A DNA stretch of 50,747 bases, taken from Pseudomonadota bacterium. GTDB lineage: Bacteria > Pseudomonadota > Gammaproteobacteria > Steroidobacterales > Steroidobacteraceae. Position numbers and translations under genes: made by a program. The notes beneath the pieces are model-generated. The model did no database searches, had not been told where the DNA came from, and saw nothing but the letters and a program-made list of their open reading frames with translations. Positions within the stretch are counted from its first letter, which is position 1. Each line of letters begins with the position of its first letter. Positions 1-9,013 of the stretch are shown here, piece by piece. The stretch lies in assembly GCA_021787615.1 (NCBI GenBank), contig JAJYLP010000013.1:1-50747 (forward strand), given 5' to 3'.

Positions 1-1
1 C

Positions 2-214
2 CTGATTCACGCGCTCGGCGGCAGGGACCGAACAGTTCGGCATCTGTCCGATCATCTGTGGCCATGGCGGTCTGCGACTCGGCCAGATCCCGAGCGCCAG
101 CTCGGGGAGCCTGCACCGCTCGTTACCTCCGATCTTGATCCGCGTGGGCATCTGCTCAAAGCGGGATGCCGTAGCCTGTCGTTCTACGCATTTCGCAGCA
201 GCGGCCTCGATTGA
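2..214 (+). CDS. C-terminal end of an unidentified protein (partial)
   Basis: An open frame enters from the left edge and runs about 70 codons to a TGA at 212-214. The peptide ends in ..SLSFYAFRSSGLD and has no motif I recognise. It is kept only because it is open from the edge and ends convergently with the next minus-strand gene, leaving a 120-bp spacer in which I see no clear terminator. Chance open frames of this size are common in GC-rich DNA, so it may not be a gene. Confidence 0.25.
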   Translation: MIHALGGRDRTVRHLSDHLWPWRSATRPDPERQLGEPAPLVTSDLDPRGHLLKAGCRSLSFYAFRSSGLD

Positions 215-334
215 ATTCAGGCAACGTGATTCGATCGACTGGCAAGCGATATTGGGGTGCGTCGCATACTCCGTCGGAAACCGGATGACGATTTGGTGAC
301 ATCGATAGGAGTCTGACGGGAAGCGGAGCGGCGC

Positions 335-1189
335 TCATCCTGCCCGAACGTCACTCGCAGTTGACCGGAGCCGCTCAGCAGGCTCTGGATTTTCACTCTC
401 CGTACCGCTATCTGCAGCCTTCTCGCCGGCTGTCGCCTTGACGATCCGCGCTTGCGTACTGAACCCGTAGGCGGGCTCGAAGCGGTGAACATGATAGACG
501 GGGCGGGTCTGCAAGTGACGCGGATAATCGCCCTTGCGCAAAGAGGTCGCCGTGCAGGGCGCGACAATCACCGGAATCCGCCCGATGCGGCCCGCGGTCG
601 AGCGGTGAACATGGCCGCAGAAGACGGCGATCACCCGCGCCGAGTGCTGCAGGACTTGCTGCAACCGCGCCATGTCTTCGGCTATTGCGAAATTGAGGGG
701 ATCGGGCCCCACCGTGACCACGTACGGCGGATGATGCAGGAACACCGCAATCGGCTTGGTCTTCTCGGCGTCGATCAGCCCGATCAACTGCCGGGCGTGC
801 TCTGGAGCAAACGCGCCCTTGTTGCTGTGCGTCGTCACGGTATCGACCGCGAGCAGCCGGACCGGGAAATCCTCGACGGCGTAATCGAGGCAGCCCGCTC
901 CCGAGGCCAGGCATGCCCAGCCGGAGAAAGCCTGGCGCAGATGTTCCCTGTCATCCCGGTTTCCGGGGGCAACATAAACGGGTGCTCGGGCCATTCTAAG
1001 AAGCGACGTCACCTGCTCATAATCGACCGGGCGTCCGCCATGGGCGATATCGCCGGTGTAAATGATCACATCCGCCGGAGGATCGAGAGCATTGATATCC
1101 GCAATCGTGCGGGCAAGGTCTGATGCTCTGCGATCGGCATCGGGTGCGCCGTGGTCAATGTGGGTGTCAGAAATCTGCGCGATGATCAT
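335..1189 (-). CDS. Metallophosphoesterase, CpdA-type cyclic-nucleotide phosphodiesterase family
   Basis: A calcineurin-like phosphoesterase of about 284 residues. The five metal/phosphate blocks are visible in order: ISDTHID (D8, H10), GDIAHGG, GNRDD (in place of the common GNHE/GNHD), FLHHPP and CGHVHR. This is the layout of CpdA and related cytoplasmic phosphodiesterases that hydrolyse cAMP or similar phosphodiesters at a dinuclear metal site. The ATG at 1189 is chosen because it begins directly at the first beta strand (MIIAQISDTHID); an upstream in-frame codon would add 12 unrelated residues. The C-terminal 30-40 residues are polar and probably disordered. There is no signal peptide. It stands alone, and its substrate cannot be deduced from context. 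Confidence 0.88.
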   Translation of the reverse strand: MIIAQISDTHIDHGAPDADRRASDLARTIADINALDPPADVIIYTGDIAHGGRPVDYEQVTSLLRMARAPVYVAPGNRDDREHLRQAFSGWACLASGAGCLDYAVEDFPVRLLAVDTVTTHSNKGAFAPEHARQLIGLIDAEKTKPIAVFLHHPPYVVTVGPDPLNFAIAEDMARLQQVLQHSARVIAVFCGHVHRSTAGRIGRIPVIVAPCTATSLRKGDYPRHLQTRPVYHVHRFEPAYGFSTQARIVKATAGEKAADSGTESENPEPAERLRSTASDVRAG

Positions 1190-1543
1190 TCGGGAGCCCA
1201 ATCGTGATCCAGCGTCACACCACATTCCAAATAGTGCTCGCCGGATTTAGTGCAGGACGGTCTGCGGTCGGTTCGCGCTTCGCCGCGAGTGCTCTTGCGG
1301 GTCTTGCAGAGCATCGAACTGCAGGCCGGATAATCACGTCAACCGCCTCACACCACGTCCTCTTGGTGGCGGGAGCCTCAGTGCTCGGCGGTAGTATCAC
1401 TAGGTTGGTGAGCTGACGCAACAGTGCGCCTGAGGGCCGTCTGTCGCGGGACCGTCCGCATTCGTGCACCGCAGAGCGCTAGCAAGGCGTGCGCCGCGGA
1501 CCACGTGGTGCCTCGAGCGAGCGGGGCCGTTATCATCCATGCG
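1190..1543. other. 354-bp intergenic region, no gene seen
   Basis: This lies between the phosphodiesterase start and the sat stop. Short open frames exist on both strands but have neither a ribosome-binding site nor a recognisable product. It should hold the promoter of the phosphodiesterase and the 3' end of the apr-sat transcript. I see no strong hairpin followed by a T run. Confidence 0.5.
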
Positions 1544-2737
1544 TCACTTCGACGCGGATGCGCTTTGCCCTTCTTTTAGGCTGGCGTAATACTCCCTGAG
1601 GATCGCTACCACCTCGGGCCGGCTGAATTCCGGCGGGATTTCGACTCCGGTGGAGAGCATTTCGCGCTGCCGCGTGCCGGAGATTGCAATGTGGTCTTGC
1701 GGATCGTGAGGGCAGGTGCGCGCTGTCGCCATGCCGGCGCATTTCCGGCAGTAGAAGGTGACGTCGATCTTCAGCGCCTGCGTCGCAAGGGCGCCATCCC
1801 ACAATTGATCGAAGATGCGGTGCGCGTCAAAGGGCCCATAGTAGCTGCCGACGCCGGCATGGTCGCGCCCGACGATGAGGTGCGAACAGCCGAAATTCTG
1901 CCGGATCAGAGCATGCAGCAGCGCCTCGCGCGGGCCGGCGTAGCGCATCTCGATCGGGTAGCCCGCCTGAATCACCGTTCCCGGCCGGAAATAATGCTCG
2001 ACCATGGCCTCGACTGCTCGGGTGCGCACCTCGGCGGGAATGTCGCCGGGCTTGAGCTTCCCGAGCACCTGGTGGATGAAGACGCCGTCGAGCACTTCCA
2101 CTGCGATCTTGACCAGATACTCGTGGCTGCGGTGCATCGGATTTCGCGTCTGAAATGCGGCAACACGCGACCAGCCGCGTTCGAGGAACAACGCCCGTGA
2201 CTCGGCCGGGCGAATGTAGAGCTCCGGGTATCGCTTCGGGTACTCGCCCTCGCTGAGGACCATCACACGGCCGGCGAGATTGACCTCGCCCTGCTGCAGC
2301 ACTTTGGCGACGCCCGGATGTTTCGCATCGGTGGTGCGGTAGACGTGCTCGGCCTCGATTGCTTTGTCGATCCTGTATTTCTCGCGCACCTCCATGATGG
2401 CAAGGATCTCGCCGGTCTCGGCGTCAATGAGCGCCACTTCGTCCTGGATGCGGTCGGCGAGGTCGTGGTGGACGGACAGCGTGATCGGGATCGGCCAAAA
2501 CAGGCCATTGGCCCATTTCATCTCGATGCAGGAGCGGCGCCAGTCGTCATGCCCCATGAACCCATCGAGAGGCGTATACGCCCCCATGGCGAGCATGAGC
2601 ACATCCGAAACGGCGCGGGAGTCGAGCGGCACCTTTCTGAGGCGCTCAGCCCGCTTGAGCTCCTCGGCCCGCTCCATCTGCGGCAGCAGAAGAGGCTTGA
2701 GCGATGCCGAACCGTGTGGCGGTACGAGTTGTGACAT
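1544..2737 (-). CDS. sat: Dissimilatory sulfate adenylyltransferase (ATP sulfurylase)
   Basis: Catalyses APS + PPi to sulfate + ATP in sulfur oxidisers, conserving energy from sulfite oxidised by AprBA. About 397 residues, the normal size of the single-domain dissimilatory enzyme. Visible motifs: the nucleotide/sulfate motif [29 protein letters not shown], and a Cys/His zinc patch CRKCAG..TCPHD near the C-terminus. The ATG at 2737 gives [18 protein letters not shown], the typical start of sulfur-oxidiser Sat; the open frame extends 23 codons further but would overlap aprA. It sits 26 bp behind aprA in the order aprM-aprB-aprA-sat and is presumably the last gene of that operon. No fused APS kinase domain is present. 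Confidence 0.97.
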   Translation of the reverse strand: MSQLVPPHGSASLKPLLLPQMERAEELKRAERLRKVPLDSRAVSDVLMLAMGAYTPLDGFMGHDDWRRSCIEMKWANGLFWPIPITLSVHHDLADRIQDEVALIDAETGEILAIMEVREKYRIDKAIEAEHVYRTTDAKHPGVAKVLQQGEVNLAGRVMVLSEGEYPKRYPELYIRPAESRALFLERGWSRVAAFQTRNPMHRSHEYLVKIAVEVLDGVFIHQVLGKLKPGDIPAEVRTRAVEAMVEHYFRPGTVIQAGYPIEMRYAGPREALLHALIRQNFGCSHLIVGRDHAGVGSYYGPFDAHRIFDQLWDGALATQALKIDVTFYCRKCAGMATARTCPHDPQDHIAISGTRQREMLSTGVEIPPEFSRPEVVAILREYYASLKEGQSASASK

Positions 2738-2763
2738 GCGACGCGTCGCGCGAAGCTGCGCGA

Positions 2764-4596
2764 TCAGTCGATGATGTGATACACGGGGGCCTTCTCCATT
2801 TCCCATTGCCCGGATTGGCGGTCATAGCGGGAGAGGGTGAAGCAGTGCCAGTCCTTGTCATCGAGCTTAGGATGGTCCGCCCGGTAGTAATAGCCCGGCC
2901 AGCGCGTCTCCTGCCGGAACAGGGTGTGCTGCGTCACGCACTCGGAGGCCAGGAAGCGGTGTTGCAGCTCCCACGCGCGCTGCAGCTGGTGCAGGTCAGG
3001 CGCTCCGAGGTGATCGAGGTCTTCCTTGAGCATGGCCAGCAGTTCGAGCCCCCGGGTCAGCAGCGGCTCGTTGGTCGTGTAGTGAGCGCTGATGCCCCCG
3101 ACATACTCGTCCATGATCTTCTCCAGGCGCTGCAGGCCGCTCAGCGGCAGCAGATAGCTCGGGGAGACGGTGCCGGCGACGATCTCGTTACGGCCCACGC
3201 GGTAATTCTCCAACGGCTGGTAAATGACCTTGCGCAGCTCGGTGTATTCCCGCTCATCGACTTCGGGCCCATCGGTACCGAGGTCGTTGATGTATCGGAC
3301 CGCCGCCTTCGCGGCAATCCGACCCTCGGCGAACGAGCCGGAGGAGAACTTGTGGGCCGTGCCGCCGATGGTGTCCCCGGCGCCAAACAGCCCATCGACC
3401 GTCATCATCCGGTTGTAGCCCCACTGATATTCCGACGGCGCATAGTCCTCCGGGCCGCTCGCCCATGCGCCCGAGCAGGTGGCATGAGAGCCCATGACGT
3501 ACGGTTCGGATGTCGTGAGCTCGGGATTGATTTCCTTCGGGTCGATGTTCTGCGAAGCCCAGACCACCGCCTGGCCGATGGTCATGCCGAGGAAGTTTTC
3601 CCAGCCGACCGTCTCCTTGTGCGGGTCCTTGAACGCTTCCTTGGTCACCATGCGGATGGGTCCGCGGCCGGCCTTGACCTCCTCCAGCAACGCATGATTG
3701 CGCAGGCAGGTCGGCACCGGATGGTGATTGACGTAATCACCGACCATTTTCTCGATCGAGTCGCGCCAGAACGCCTCGTAATCCTGTCCGTAAGCGTTCT
3801 GCGTATAGGTCTTCAGATGCAGGAAGTACGCCCCTACGGGACCATAACCGTCCTTGAAGCGCGTCAGGACGATGCGATTTTCCATCTGGGTCATCTTCGC
3901 GCCCGCCAGGAGCGGCAGGGCGTAGGCGGAGGCGCTGCTCCACGGCGCGTACCAAGTCCGGCCCATCCCTTCCCCGACGGCGCGCGGCTTGAAGATATGC
4001 GATGCGCCGCCGGCGGCCACGATGACTGCCTTGGCGCGAAAGACGTAGAAATCCCCCGTACGGACGTTGAAGCCCACGGCGCCGGCGACCCGGTTCGGGC
4101 GCTTGCGGTCCATGAGCAGGTGGGTCACCATGATGCGGTTGTAGACCTCACTGGCGGCCTTGCGAGCCGCTTCGGCGACGATGGGCTTGTAGCTCTCGCC
4201 GTGGATCATGATCTGCCATTTGCCCTCGCGCTGGTACCTGCCGGTCTTGGAGTCTTTCATGATCGGCAGACCCCACTCCTCGAACTTGTGCACGGTGGCA
4301 TCGACGTGGCGGGCGATGTCGTAGCCGAGATCCTCGCGCACCAGTCCCATGAGGTCGTTGCGCGCATAGCGCACATGATCCTCGGGCTGATTCTCGTTCC
4401 AGTGCATGCCCATGTAGCAGTTGATCGCGTACAGGCCCTGTGCGACCGCGCCGCTGCGTTCGATGTTCGCCTTCTCGACGCAGACGATCTTCAGGTCCCG
4501 TCCCCAATACCTGGATTCGTAGGTAGCGCCACATCCGGCCATTCCGCCGCCAATGACGAGAATGTCCGAATCGACAAATATGGTCTTTCGGCTCAT
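2764..4596 (-). CDS. aprA: Adenylylsulfate reductase, alpha (FAD) subunit
   Basis: The catalytic flavoprotein of APS reductase, run here in the oxidative direction (sulfite + AMP to APS). About 610 residues. The N-terminus MSRKTIF is followed by the FAD dinucleotide-binding loop GGGMAGCG. Further on come the AprA signatures [33 protein letters not shown] and [19 protein letters not shown]. It ends ..KAPVYHIID, as expected for the family. The start at 4596 overlaps the aprB stop by one base (TAATG), so the two subunits are probably translationally coupled. A 49-codon upstream extension of the open frame lies inside aprB and is not real. With AprB it forms the cytoplasmic heterodimer; electrons should pass through AprB to the AprM protein encoded upstream. 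Confidence 0.98.
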   Translation of the reverse strand: MSRKTIFVDSDILVIGGGMAGCGATYESRYWGRDLKIVCVEKANIERSGAVAQGLYAINCYMGMHWNENQPEDHVRYARNDLMGLVREDLGYDIARHVDATVHKFEEWGLPIMKDSKTGRYQREGKWQIMIHGESYKPIVAEAARKAASEVYNRIMVTHLLMDRKRPNRVAGAVGFNVRTGDFYVFRAKAVIVAAGGASHIFKPRAVGEGMGRTWYAPWSSASAYALPLLAGAKMTQMENRIVLTRFKDGYGPVGAYFLHLKTYTQNAYGQDYEAFWRDSIEKMVGDYVNHHPVPTCLRNHALLEEVKAGRGPIRMVTKEAFKDPHKETVGWENFLGMTIGQAVVWASQNIDPKEINPELTTSEPYVMGSHATCSGAWASGPEDYAPSEYQWGYNRMMTVDGLFGAGDTIGGTAHKFSSGSFAEGRIAAKAAVRYINDLGTDGPEVDEREYTELRKVIYQPLENYRVGRNEIVAGTVSPSYLLPLSGLQRLEKIMDEYVGGISAHYTTNEPLLTRGLELLAMLKEDLDHLGAPDLHQLQRAWELQHRFLASECVTQHTLFRQETRWPGYYYRADHPKLDDKDWHCFTLSRYDRQSGQWEMEKAPVYHIID

Positions 4597-5057
4597 TACA
4601 CCAACCCCTTCTTGAAGCGACTGCGCGCGAGTGTCGGCAGAGCCGCGATCTTGAGCGCCTCGGGTTCGTGGGCGAGCTCTTGCGAGTGCATCGCCGCCGA
4701 AGTGGGTTGCGCGTAGTCGGTCGGACTCTTGATCGATCCCCACGGTGTGGTTCTAATCGGTGAAACGAAATTCTTCTCGCGCCCGTCCCGGAATTTGATC
4801 CGCCAGGAGACGGTCGCCTTCTCTTCCTCGCGCAGCACCCGCACGCTGTGCCCGAGCGGTGCGAAATCCGCATAACCGCGGCAGTCGATGGCATGCTGCG
4901 GGCATGCCTTCACGCACGAGTAGCACTCCCAGCACATGTTCGGCTCGACGTTGAACGCGCGCCGGTACGTGGGATCGATGTGCATGATGTCGGACGGGCA
5001 GATGTCGACGCAGTACCCGCAGCCGTCGCAGTTCGTCATGTAGACAAACGTGGGCAT
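4596..5057 (-). CDS. aprB: Adenylylsulfate reductase, beta (2x[4Fe-4S]) subunit
   Basis: Electron-transfer subunit of APS reductase, 153 residues, normal length. Two [4Fe-4S] motifs lie at the N-terminus: CDGCGYCVDICPSD (about residues 10-23) and CWECYSCVKACPQHAIDC (about 42-59). They are followed by the acidic/aromatic tail that wraps around AprA. It starts MPTFVYMTNCDGCG, the usual AprB start. It lies 12 bp downstream of aprM and overlaps aprA by one base, so aprM-B-A-sat reads as one transcription unit. Confidence 0.98.
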   Translation of the reverse strand: MPTFVYMTNCDGCGYCVDICPSDIMHIDPTYRRAFNVEPNMCWECYSCVKACPQHAIDCRGYADFAPLGHSVRVLREEEKATVSWRIKFRDGREKNFVSPIRTTPWGSIKSPTDYAQPTSAAMHSQELAHEPEALKIAALPTLARSRFKKGLV

Positions 5058-5069
5058 GGACGATGCTCC

Positions 5070-5858
5070 TCAGTAATGATGCGACGTGCGGCGGGCACTG
5101 CCGAACGTTGCGGGACGGTCGGCCGGCGCGGGCAGGTTGCGGCGATAGCCGTTGGCCTGCTCGATGCGCCTCTGAAACGCCGCGGCGGGCTTGTAGAACA
5201 TGTGGGCGAACTTGGACCACGGCACCGAGCCGAATAGAACCGCGCTCGCAAGGATATAAAGGGCGAAGAACACGCCTGCCCAGAGAGGATTTCCCGCTGT
5301 CTGGAAGCCCGACCACACGAGCGCGGTGGTCGCGCTCGCCAGCAACGAGACGATGAAAAGGTCCGCCCGGACCAGTGCGAAGCGCGGGTGGCCTTCCGCG
5401 GCGACGTCGACCCGCAGCAGGAGCCAGAACCAGTAACCGCCCAGGCAGACCAACAGGGCCCCCAGGTGCCAAAGCCTGGGCACGATGCTCGGGGCTGGCG
5501 ATGCGGCTGTTGGATAGGCGAACACCAGCAGGGCGGTGGTGACGACGTAGAGCAGGAAGCCGTACATCAGCAGCAGATGGCTGATCCTGCGCCACGGGTT
5601 GCAGAACTCGCCGGCAGCCAGACCCGTGACGACGATGGTCTCCGCGGCGGCCGCAATGACTTCCCCGCCACCGACCCGGCGCGTCGCGCGGGATCTGACG
5701 ACCTGCCGATGTTGAAAGAAGTACTTGGCGCTTCGCTTGTGGATCACGTCGATGAGCGTGCCGCACAAGACCAGCACGACCATCGCTATCACAAAGACCT
5801 GCATCGCAATTGGCGGTATGGATGCGGGAAGCGCAGCGAACGGATTGAGCGTGAACAC
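5070..5858 (-). CDS. aprM: AprM, putative membrane anchor of APS reductase
   Basis: A polytopic membrane protein of about 262 residues with roughly six hydrophobic segments (e.g. MQVFVIAMVVLVLCGTLI near the N-terminus, then LLLMYGFLLYVVTTALLVF). It resembles the NarI/HmeC-like membrane subunit that in some sulfur oxidisers precedes aprBA and is thought to link APS reductase to the quinone pool in place of QmoABC. No qmo genes are in this window. I choose the GTG at 5858 (VFTLNPFAALP), which has a G-rich stretch (GGGGG) about 10 nt upstream. Longer in-frame starts reach 5987 but would put a low-complexity, non-hydrophobic leader over an obvious operator-like dyad. The name rests on position and topology more than on residue-level recognition. 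Confidence 0.82.
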   Translation of the reverse strand: MFTLNPFAALPASIPPIAMQVFVIAMVVLVLCGTLIDVIHKRSAKYFFQHRQVVRSRATRRVGGGEVIAAAAETIVVTGLAAGEFCNPWRRISHLLLMYGFLLYVVTTALLVFAYPTAASPAPSIVPRLWHLGALLVCLGGYWFWLLLRVDVAAEGHPRFALVRADLFIVSLLASATTALVWSGFQTAGNPLWAGVFFALYILASAVLFGSVPWSKFAHMFYKPAAAFQRRIEQANGYRRNLPAPADRPATFGSARRTSHHY

Positions 5859-5904
5859 TGGCGGACCCCCAGAAGAGCGTCGGTTTTCAGCGCCTTGCGG
5901 GTTC

Positions 5905-5925
5905 GCAATTCCCGTCCGGAATTGC
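5905..5925. promoter_or_regulatory. LysR-type operator dyad upstream of aprM
   Basis: A perfect inverted repeat, GCAATTCC-N5-GGAATTGC, with the LysR hallmark T-N11-A (T5909, A5921) inside it. It lies about 50 bp upstream of the chosen aprM start and about 100 bp upstream of the divergent LysR gene, the usual position for a LysR activation/autoregulation site. Assignment to this particular regulator is inference. Confidence 0.6.
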
Positions 5926-5992
5926 CCGGCCCCCAAAGCGGGAAAAACTCTATCCCTGAGCGTCGCGGTTAGCAATAATCGTTTCAATCGAT

Positions 5993-6004
5993 ATAATGCA
6001 TTAT
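5993..6004. promoter_or_regulatory. AT-rich palindrome before the LysR gene
   Basis: ATAATGCATTAT is a perfect 12-bp palindrome in a short AT-rich island (about 5971-6028) within otherwise GC-rich DNA. It probably forms part of the -10 region or a second regulator-contact site for the lysR/apr divergent promoter. Confidence 0.4.
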
Positions 6005-6028
6005 TCTCATATTTTGAATTGATTAATT

Positions 6029-6922
6029 GTGACTTTAGACCAGCTGTGCGTCTTCGTCGAAGTGGCCGAGCGAGGGCATGTCACGCGCGCTGCCGAGGCG
6101 CTCCACATGAGCCAGTCGGCCGCATCGGCCGCGATCGCGGCACTGGAGGAGTCCTATCAAATCAAGCTCTTCGACCGGGTGGGGCGGGGGATTCAGCTCA
6201 CCGAAGCGGGACGGACATTCCTGCGTGAGGCGCGCGCGGTGCTGGACCGGGCGTCGATGGCGCGCGCGGTGCTGCAGGACCTGGCGGGCTGCCCGTCCGG
6301 CCCGATCGCGCTTGCCGCCAGTCAGACCATCGCGAGCTACTGGCTGCCCCGAAGGCTCGCCGCGTTTCATACGGCAAATCCCCGGGTTCGTCTCAATGTG
6401 GTGATCCGCAACACCCGTGAGGTCGAGAGTGCAGTCGCCGATGGCGAGGTGAGCATCGGGCTCGTCGAAGGCCCGACGCAGCACCCCGCGCTGCTGCGCA
6501 CACGGCTCGACCATGATCAGATGGTCCTGGTGGTGGCTGCCGATCGCGCGCCGCTGCCTGTGAAGCCCTCGGGAGGCGTCGATCTGGGTGCGCTCAACTG
6601 GGTTATCCGGGAGCCCGGATCGGGTACGCGGCGAGGCCTTGAGGATCTGGCGACCCGCGAAGGCCTGTCGCTCGATGACCTCAACATTTTTCTCGAGTTG
6701 CCCGGCAATGAGGCTGTGCGCGAAGCGGTGGAAGCCGGCGTGGGCGCGACCATCATCTCACGCCATGTCGTGGCGTCGGCTATTGCTGCCGGCAAGCTCA
6801 CCGAGATTCCAATTGAATTGCCGCAGCGCGAATATGCACTGGTGCGCCACCGCGACCGCCATGCGACGCCGGCGCAGAAAGCGCTCATTGCGCACCTGAG
6901 CGGCGAAGCCGATGCAAGCTGA
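6029..6922 (+). CDS. LysR-family transcriptional regulator of the apr-sat operon (probable)
   Basis: 297 residues. An N-terminal winged helix-turn-helix (about residues 1-65: LDQLCVFVEVAERGHVTRAAEALHMSQSAASAAI) is followed by a linker helix and a type-2 periplasmic-binding-protein effector domain (about 90-290), close in style to the CysL/CbbR branch. The only reasonable start is the GTG at 6029. It is transcribed away from aprM-B-A-sat with the 21-bp T-N11-A dyad between them, so it is the obvious candidate regulator of sulfite oxidation through APS. The effector ligand is unknown; sulfite, thiosulfate or APS would be natural candidates. Family call certain, target inferred. Confidence 0.93.
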   Translation: MTLDQLCVFVEVAERGHVTRAAEALHMSQSAASAAIAALEESYQIKLFDRVGRGIQLTEAGRTFLREARAVLDRASMARAVLQDLAGCPSGPIALAASQTIASYWLPRRLAAFHTANPRVRLNVVIRNTREVESAVADGEVSIGLVEGPTQHPALLRTRLDHDQMVLVVAADRAPLPVKPSGGVDLGALNWVIREPGSGTRRGLEDLATREGLSLDDLNIFLELPGNEAVREAVEAGVGATIISRHVVASAIAAGKLTEIPIELPQREYALVRHRDRHATPAQKALIAHLSGEADAS

Positions 6923-7000
6923 GCGTCGCCACGCGGGAATGGGAGCGCAAGGGACCTGGCATACCGTGCCGATAGGCCAGGCGCCCTGCCGCGGCGCACC

Positions 7001-7561
7001 TCAGGAGCGCTGCGCCTGGAGTTGCTTGCCGAATAGGCCGAAGAATTGCATTGCCTGCTGGTTGTTCGGATCGCCGAGCAAGCGCCAGGCGCCGCTGATT
7101 CCTCCTTTCGGCGGCGGCAACTTTTGATATTCATTGCTTGCTGCGAGCAGCGCCTCGCCCCAACTGACCAAGACGTTCTGTACTTCCGGCCGCAGCAGGA
7201 AGCTGAGAATCTGCCCGAGCGCATTGTTGCGAGTCAGCTGCTCGAGCAGTGACAGAGCATCGGTTGCAACACCGGCCAGGCGCGCGATCATCTCGTCGGT
7301 GAGAGCCTCCTCAGCGCCGCCGAGCCGGCGCGCCAGGTGCACGATCCGCTCGAGATCTCCGTTCTCCACGCGCCGCCTGATCGCCGGCAGCGCCCGCTCC
7401 AGGCGGCTGCGGTTGATGCGGTCCAGCATATCGAGCGCCTCGCCGAAAGTCCCCGCCAGCCGACTGACCATGTCGTCGGTCAGCGCGTCGCTGGCGCTCG
7501 ACATGAAGGATCCGATCTCCTCGGTCTGACTCGGGGTTTCCGCCGTCTGTGTCTCGCTCAT
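7001..7561 (-). CDS. DUF1641-family protein
   Basis: About 186 residues, mostly helical, with two related segments (LTDDMVSRLAGTFGEALDMLDRI and LTDEMIARLAGVATDALSLLEQL), as in DUF1641 proteins. It ends with an LLGDPNNQQAMQFFGLFGKQL tail. This family regularly accompanies SQR-like flavoproteins and TusA/DsrE carriers in sulfur-oxidiser genomes; its biochemical role is unknown. Start chosen at the ATG 7561 (MSETQTAE), just downstream of the flavoprotein gene, consistent with being the last gene of a dsrE-tusA-flavoprotein-DUF1641 operon. Unlike its two upstream neighbours it has no lesion. Confidence 0.85.
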   Translation of the reverse strand: MSETQTAETPSQTEEIGSFMSSASDALTDDMVSRLAGTFGEALDMLDRINRSRLERALPAIRRRVENGDLERIVHLARRLGGAEEALTDEMIARLAGVATDALSLLEQLTRNNALGQILSFLLRPEVQNVLVSWGEALLAASNEYQKLPPPKGGISGAWRLLGDPNNQQAMQFFGLFGKQLQAQRS

Positions 7562-7572
7562 GACGTCTCTCC

Positions 7573-8708
7573 TCAGAGCAAGCCGCGGGCGCAGGCCCAA
7601 TAAAGGCTGTTATAGGCGGTCTTGAACCAATGCATGGAGTTGGTCGGGGGTTTGGGGCTGGGGGAGGGTGCTGACAGTCGAACATCGCATAGGTGACCCG
7701 GTCCTTGCCCGCCTCGATGAAGCAGAACACTTTGCCGTCGTAGTCGCGCACCGGTGATCCGATCTTGACCATCGCCGCCAGATTCCCCGCCAGGGTATCG
7801 GCCTCGAAATGCGCCGTGGAGCCGGCCTTGCTGATCGGCAGGTTGGTGGTGTCGCCGAGCACAAAGACGTTGTCCCGGCCTTCCATGTTGAGGTGGTGGC
7901 GGTCGGTGGGGATCCAGCCGCCCTTGCCCAAGCCGTTCTTCTCGATCACTTCCATCCCCTTGTGCGCGGGAATTGAGATCAGAAGATCCTATGGCGTCTC
8001 GGTCCCTTCCCCGCTGCGGATGACCTTGCCGTGGCCGTCGACCTCCTTGACGTTGAACAATGTCTCGTAGGTGATGCCGAGTCGTTCGAACTCAGGTGTT
8101 GCCCACTTGGCGACGTTCTCCAGGCTGTGCGTGCGGCCGATCGGGTACGTGTAGTGGATCTGGGTCTTCTCGCGGATGCCGCGATCCTTGAAATAGTCGA
8201 GCAGCATGAAGGTGATCTCGAGCGGAGCCATCGGGCATCTGTGCGGAACGCCGACGCTGCTTACCACGCGCCCGCCCTGAAATTCCTGCAGGCGCTTGAA
8301 CATGTGCACGGCGGACTGCTCGGTGTAGAAGCATTCGGCGGACTCACTCAGGTCCGGCGTCCCTTCGAGGAATATGCGCGAGCCGGTGGCGATCACGAGC
8401 TCGTCATATGGGTAGGTTTTGCCGCCCTTGGTGCGAACCTGGTTCTGATCGAGGCTGAATTCCTCGACGGGATCTACATGGAGTTCGATTTCGGTCTCGA
8501 GCAGATGCCGCTGATCGCGGTAGCGCTCGTCCGGCATCATGCGCCCGAGCGCGACGTAGAGCAGCCCCCGTTGATACATGTGCCGGTCCGATGCCGAAAG
8601 CATGGTGATGCGCGCCTTGCCTGCGTGCAGCTCCTCGTGCAGCCGGCGTGCGAGGTTATTGGCGAGTATGATGCCCCCCATGCCGCCGCCTACGATCAGT
8701 ATCTTCAT
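7573..8708 (-). pseudogene. SQR-like FAD-dependent oxidoreductase, broken by an amber stop and a frameshift
   Basis: A flavoprotein of the sulfide:quinone-reductase-like pyridine nucleotide-disulfide oxidoreductase group. It starts MKILIVGGGMGGIILAN (FAD-binding GxGxxG) at 8708, behind a good CAGGAG site, and has the conserved Cys in RCPMAPLEITF and the second FAD motif NVFVLGDTTNLP. Two lesions are visible. First, an in-frame TAG at 7991-7989, exactly where homologues read an aromatic residue (..TETP-stop-DLLISIPAHKG..). Second, a one-base frame change in the C-rich run 7646-7664, after which the conserved C-terminus MHWFKTAYNSLYWACARGLL continues in another frame to a TGA at 7573. The start overlaps the tusA-like frame by 4 bp (ATGA), showing the ancestral coupling. 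The frameshift could be a sequencing error in a homopolymer; the TAG is a substitution and less easily explained away. Confidence 0.86.
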
Positions 8709-8995
8709 GGCAATCTCCTGAGGCTTGTGTCGTTGTTGGAGAATCCCGTGCGTTGTGCGGACGACTTCAATTTGCGTACCCGGATGTGCCAGACCCCGCC
8801 GCTCTCCTCGCTGCCGGGCATCTCGTGACCGACTTTGTTGATTCACACGGGCACATCCTGTGCGGAGCCCTTGTCGGAGGACAGCCGCTCGAGCACCTCG
8901 CCGATCTCGGCCTCCTTCAGCTGCGCGATCAGCTCCATCAGCGGGCCGGGGCAGAAGCTGCCGGTGGCGTCGATGACTTTGATCTTCTCGTTGAC
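8705..8995 (-). pseudogene. tusA: TusA/SirA-family sulfur carrier, broken by an opal stop
   Basis: The translation gives IKVIDATGSFCPGPLMELI (the CPxP motif with the persulfide-carrying Cys), then LSSDKGSAQDVPV-stop-INKVGHEMPG and VWHIRVRKLK, a complete TusA fold of about 95 codons. The interrupting codon is TGA at 8845-8843, at the position of a widely conserved Trp (DVPxWIxKxGHE), so a single TGG-to-TGA change accounts for it. No ATG, GTG or TTG precedes the frame; the codon in the expected place is GTC (8995-8993), behind an AAGGAG site. The stop overlaps the flavoprotein ATG (ATGA). Other genes here end normally in TGA, so a recoded genetic code is not the explanation. The CPGP Cys is encoded as Cys, arguing against a selenoprotein. 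Confidence 0.83.
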
Positions 8996-9013
8996 CCTGG
9001 TTCTCCTTGCGCT

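Noticed and set aside
2704-4716. A 670-codon open frame antisense to aprA
   Set aside because: A GC-skew shadow: it overlaps an unmistakable aprA and encodes a composition-biased product without motifs. The same applies to the long antisense frames over rtcB (20742-22907) and over the GH92 gene (36194-37813).
8705-8995. Selenocysteine or stop-codon reassignment to explain the TGA in tusA and the TAG in the flavoprotein
   Set aside because: The TGA falls on a Trp position, not the CPxP Cys. Neighbouring intact genes stop normally at TGA and TAG, and the flavoprotein needs a frameshift as well.
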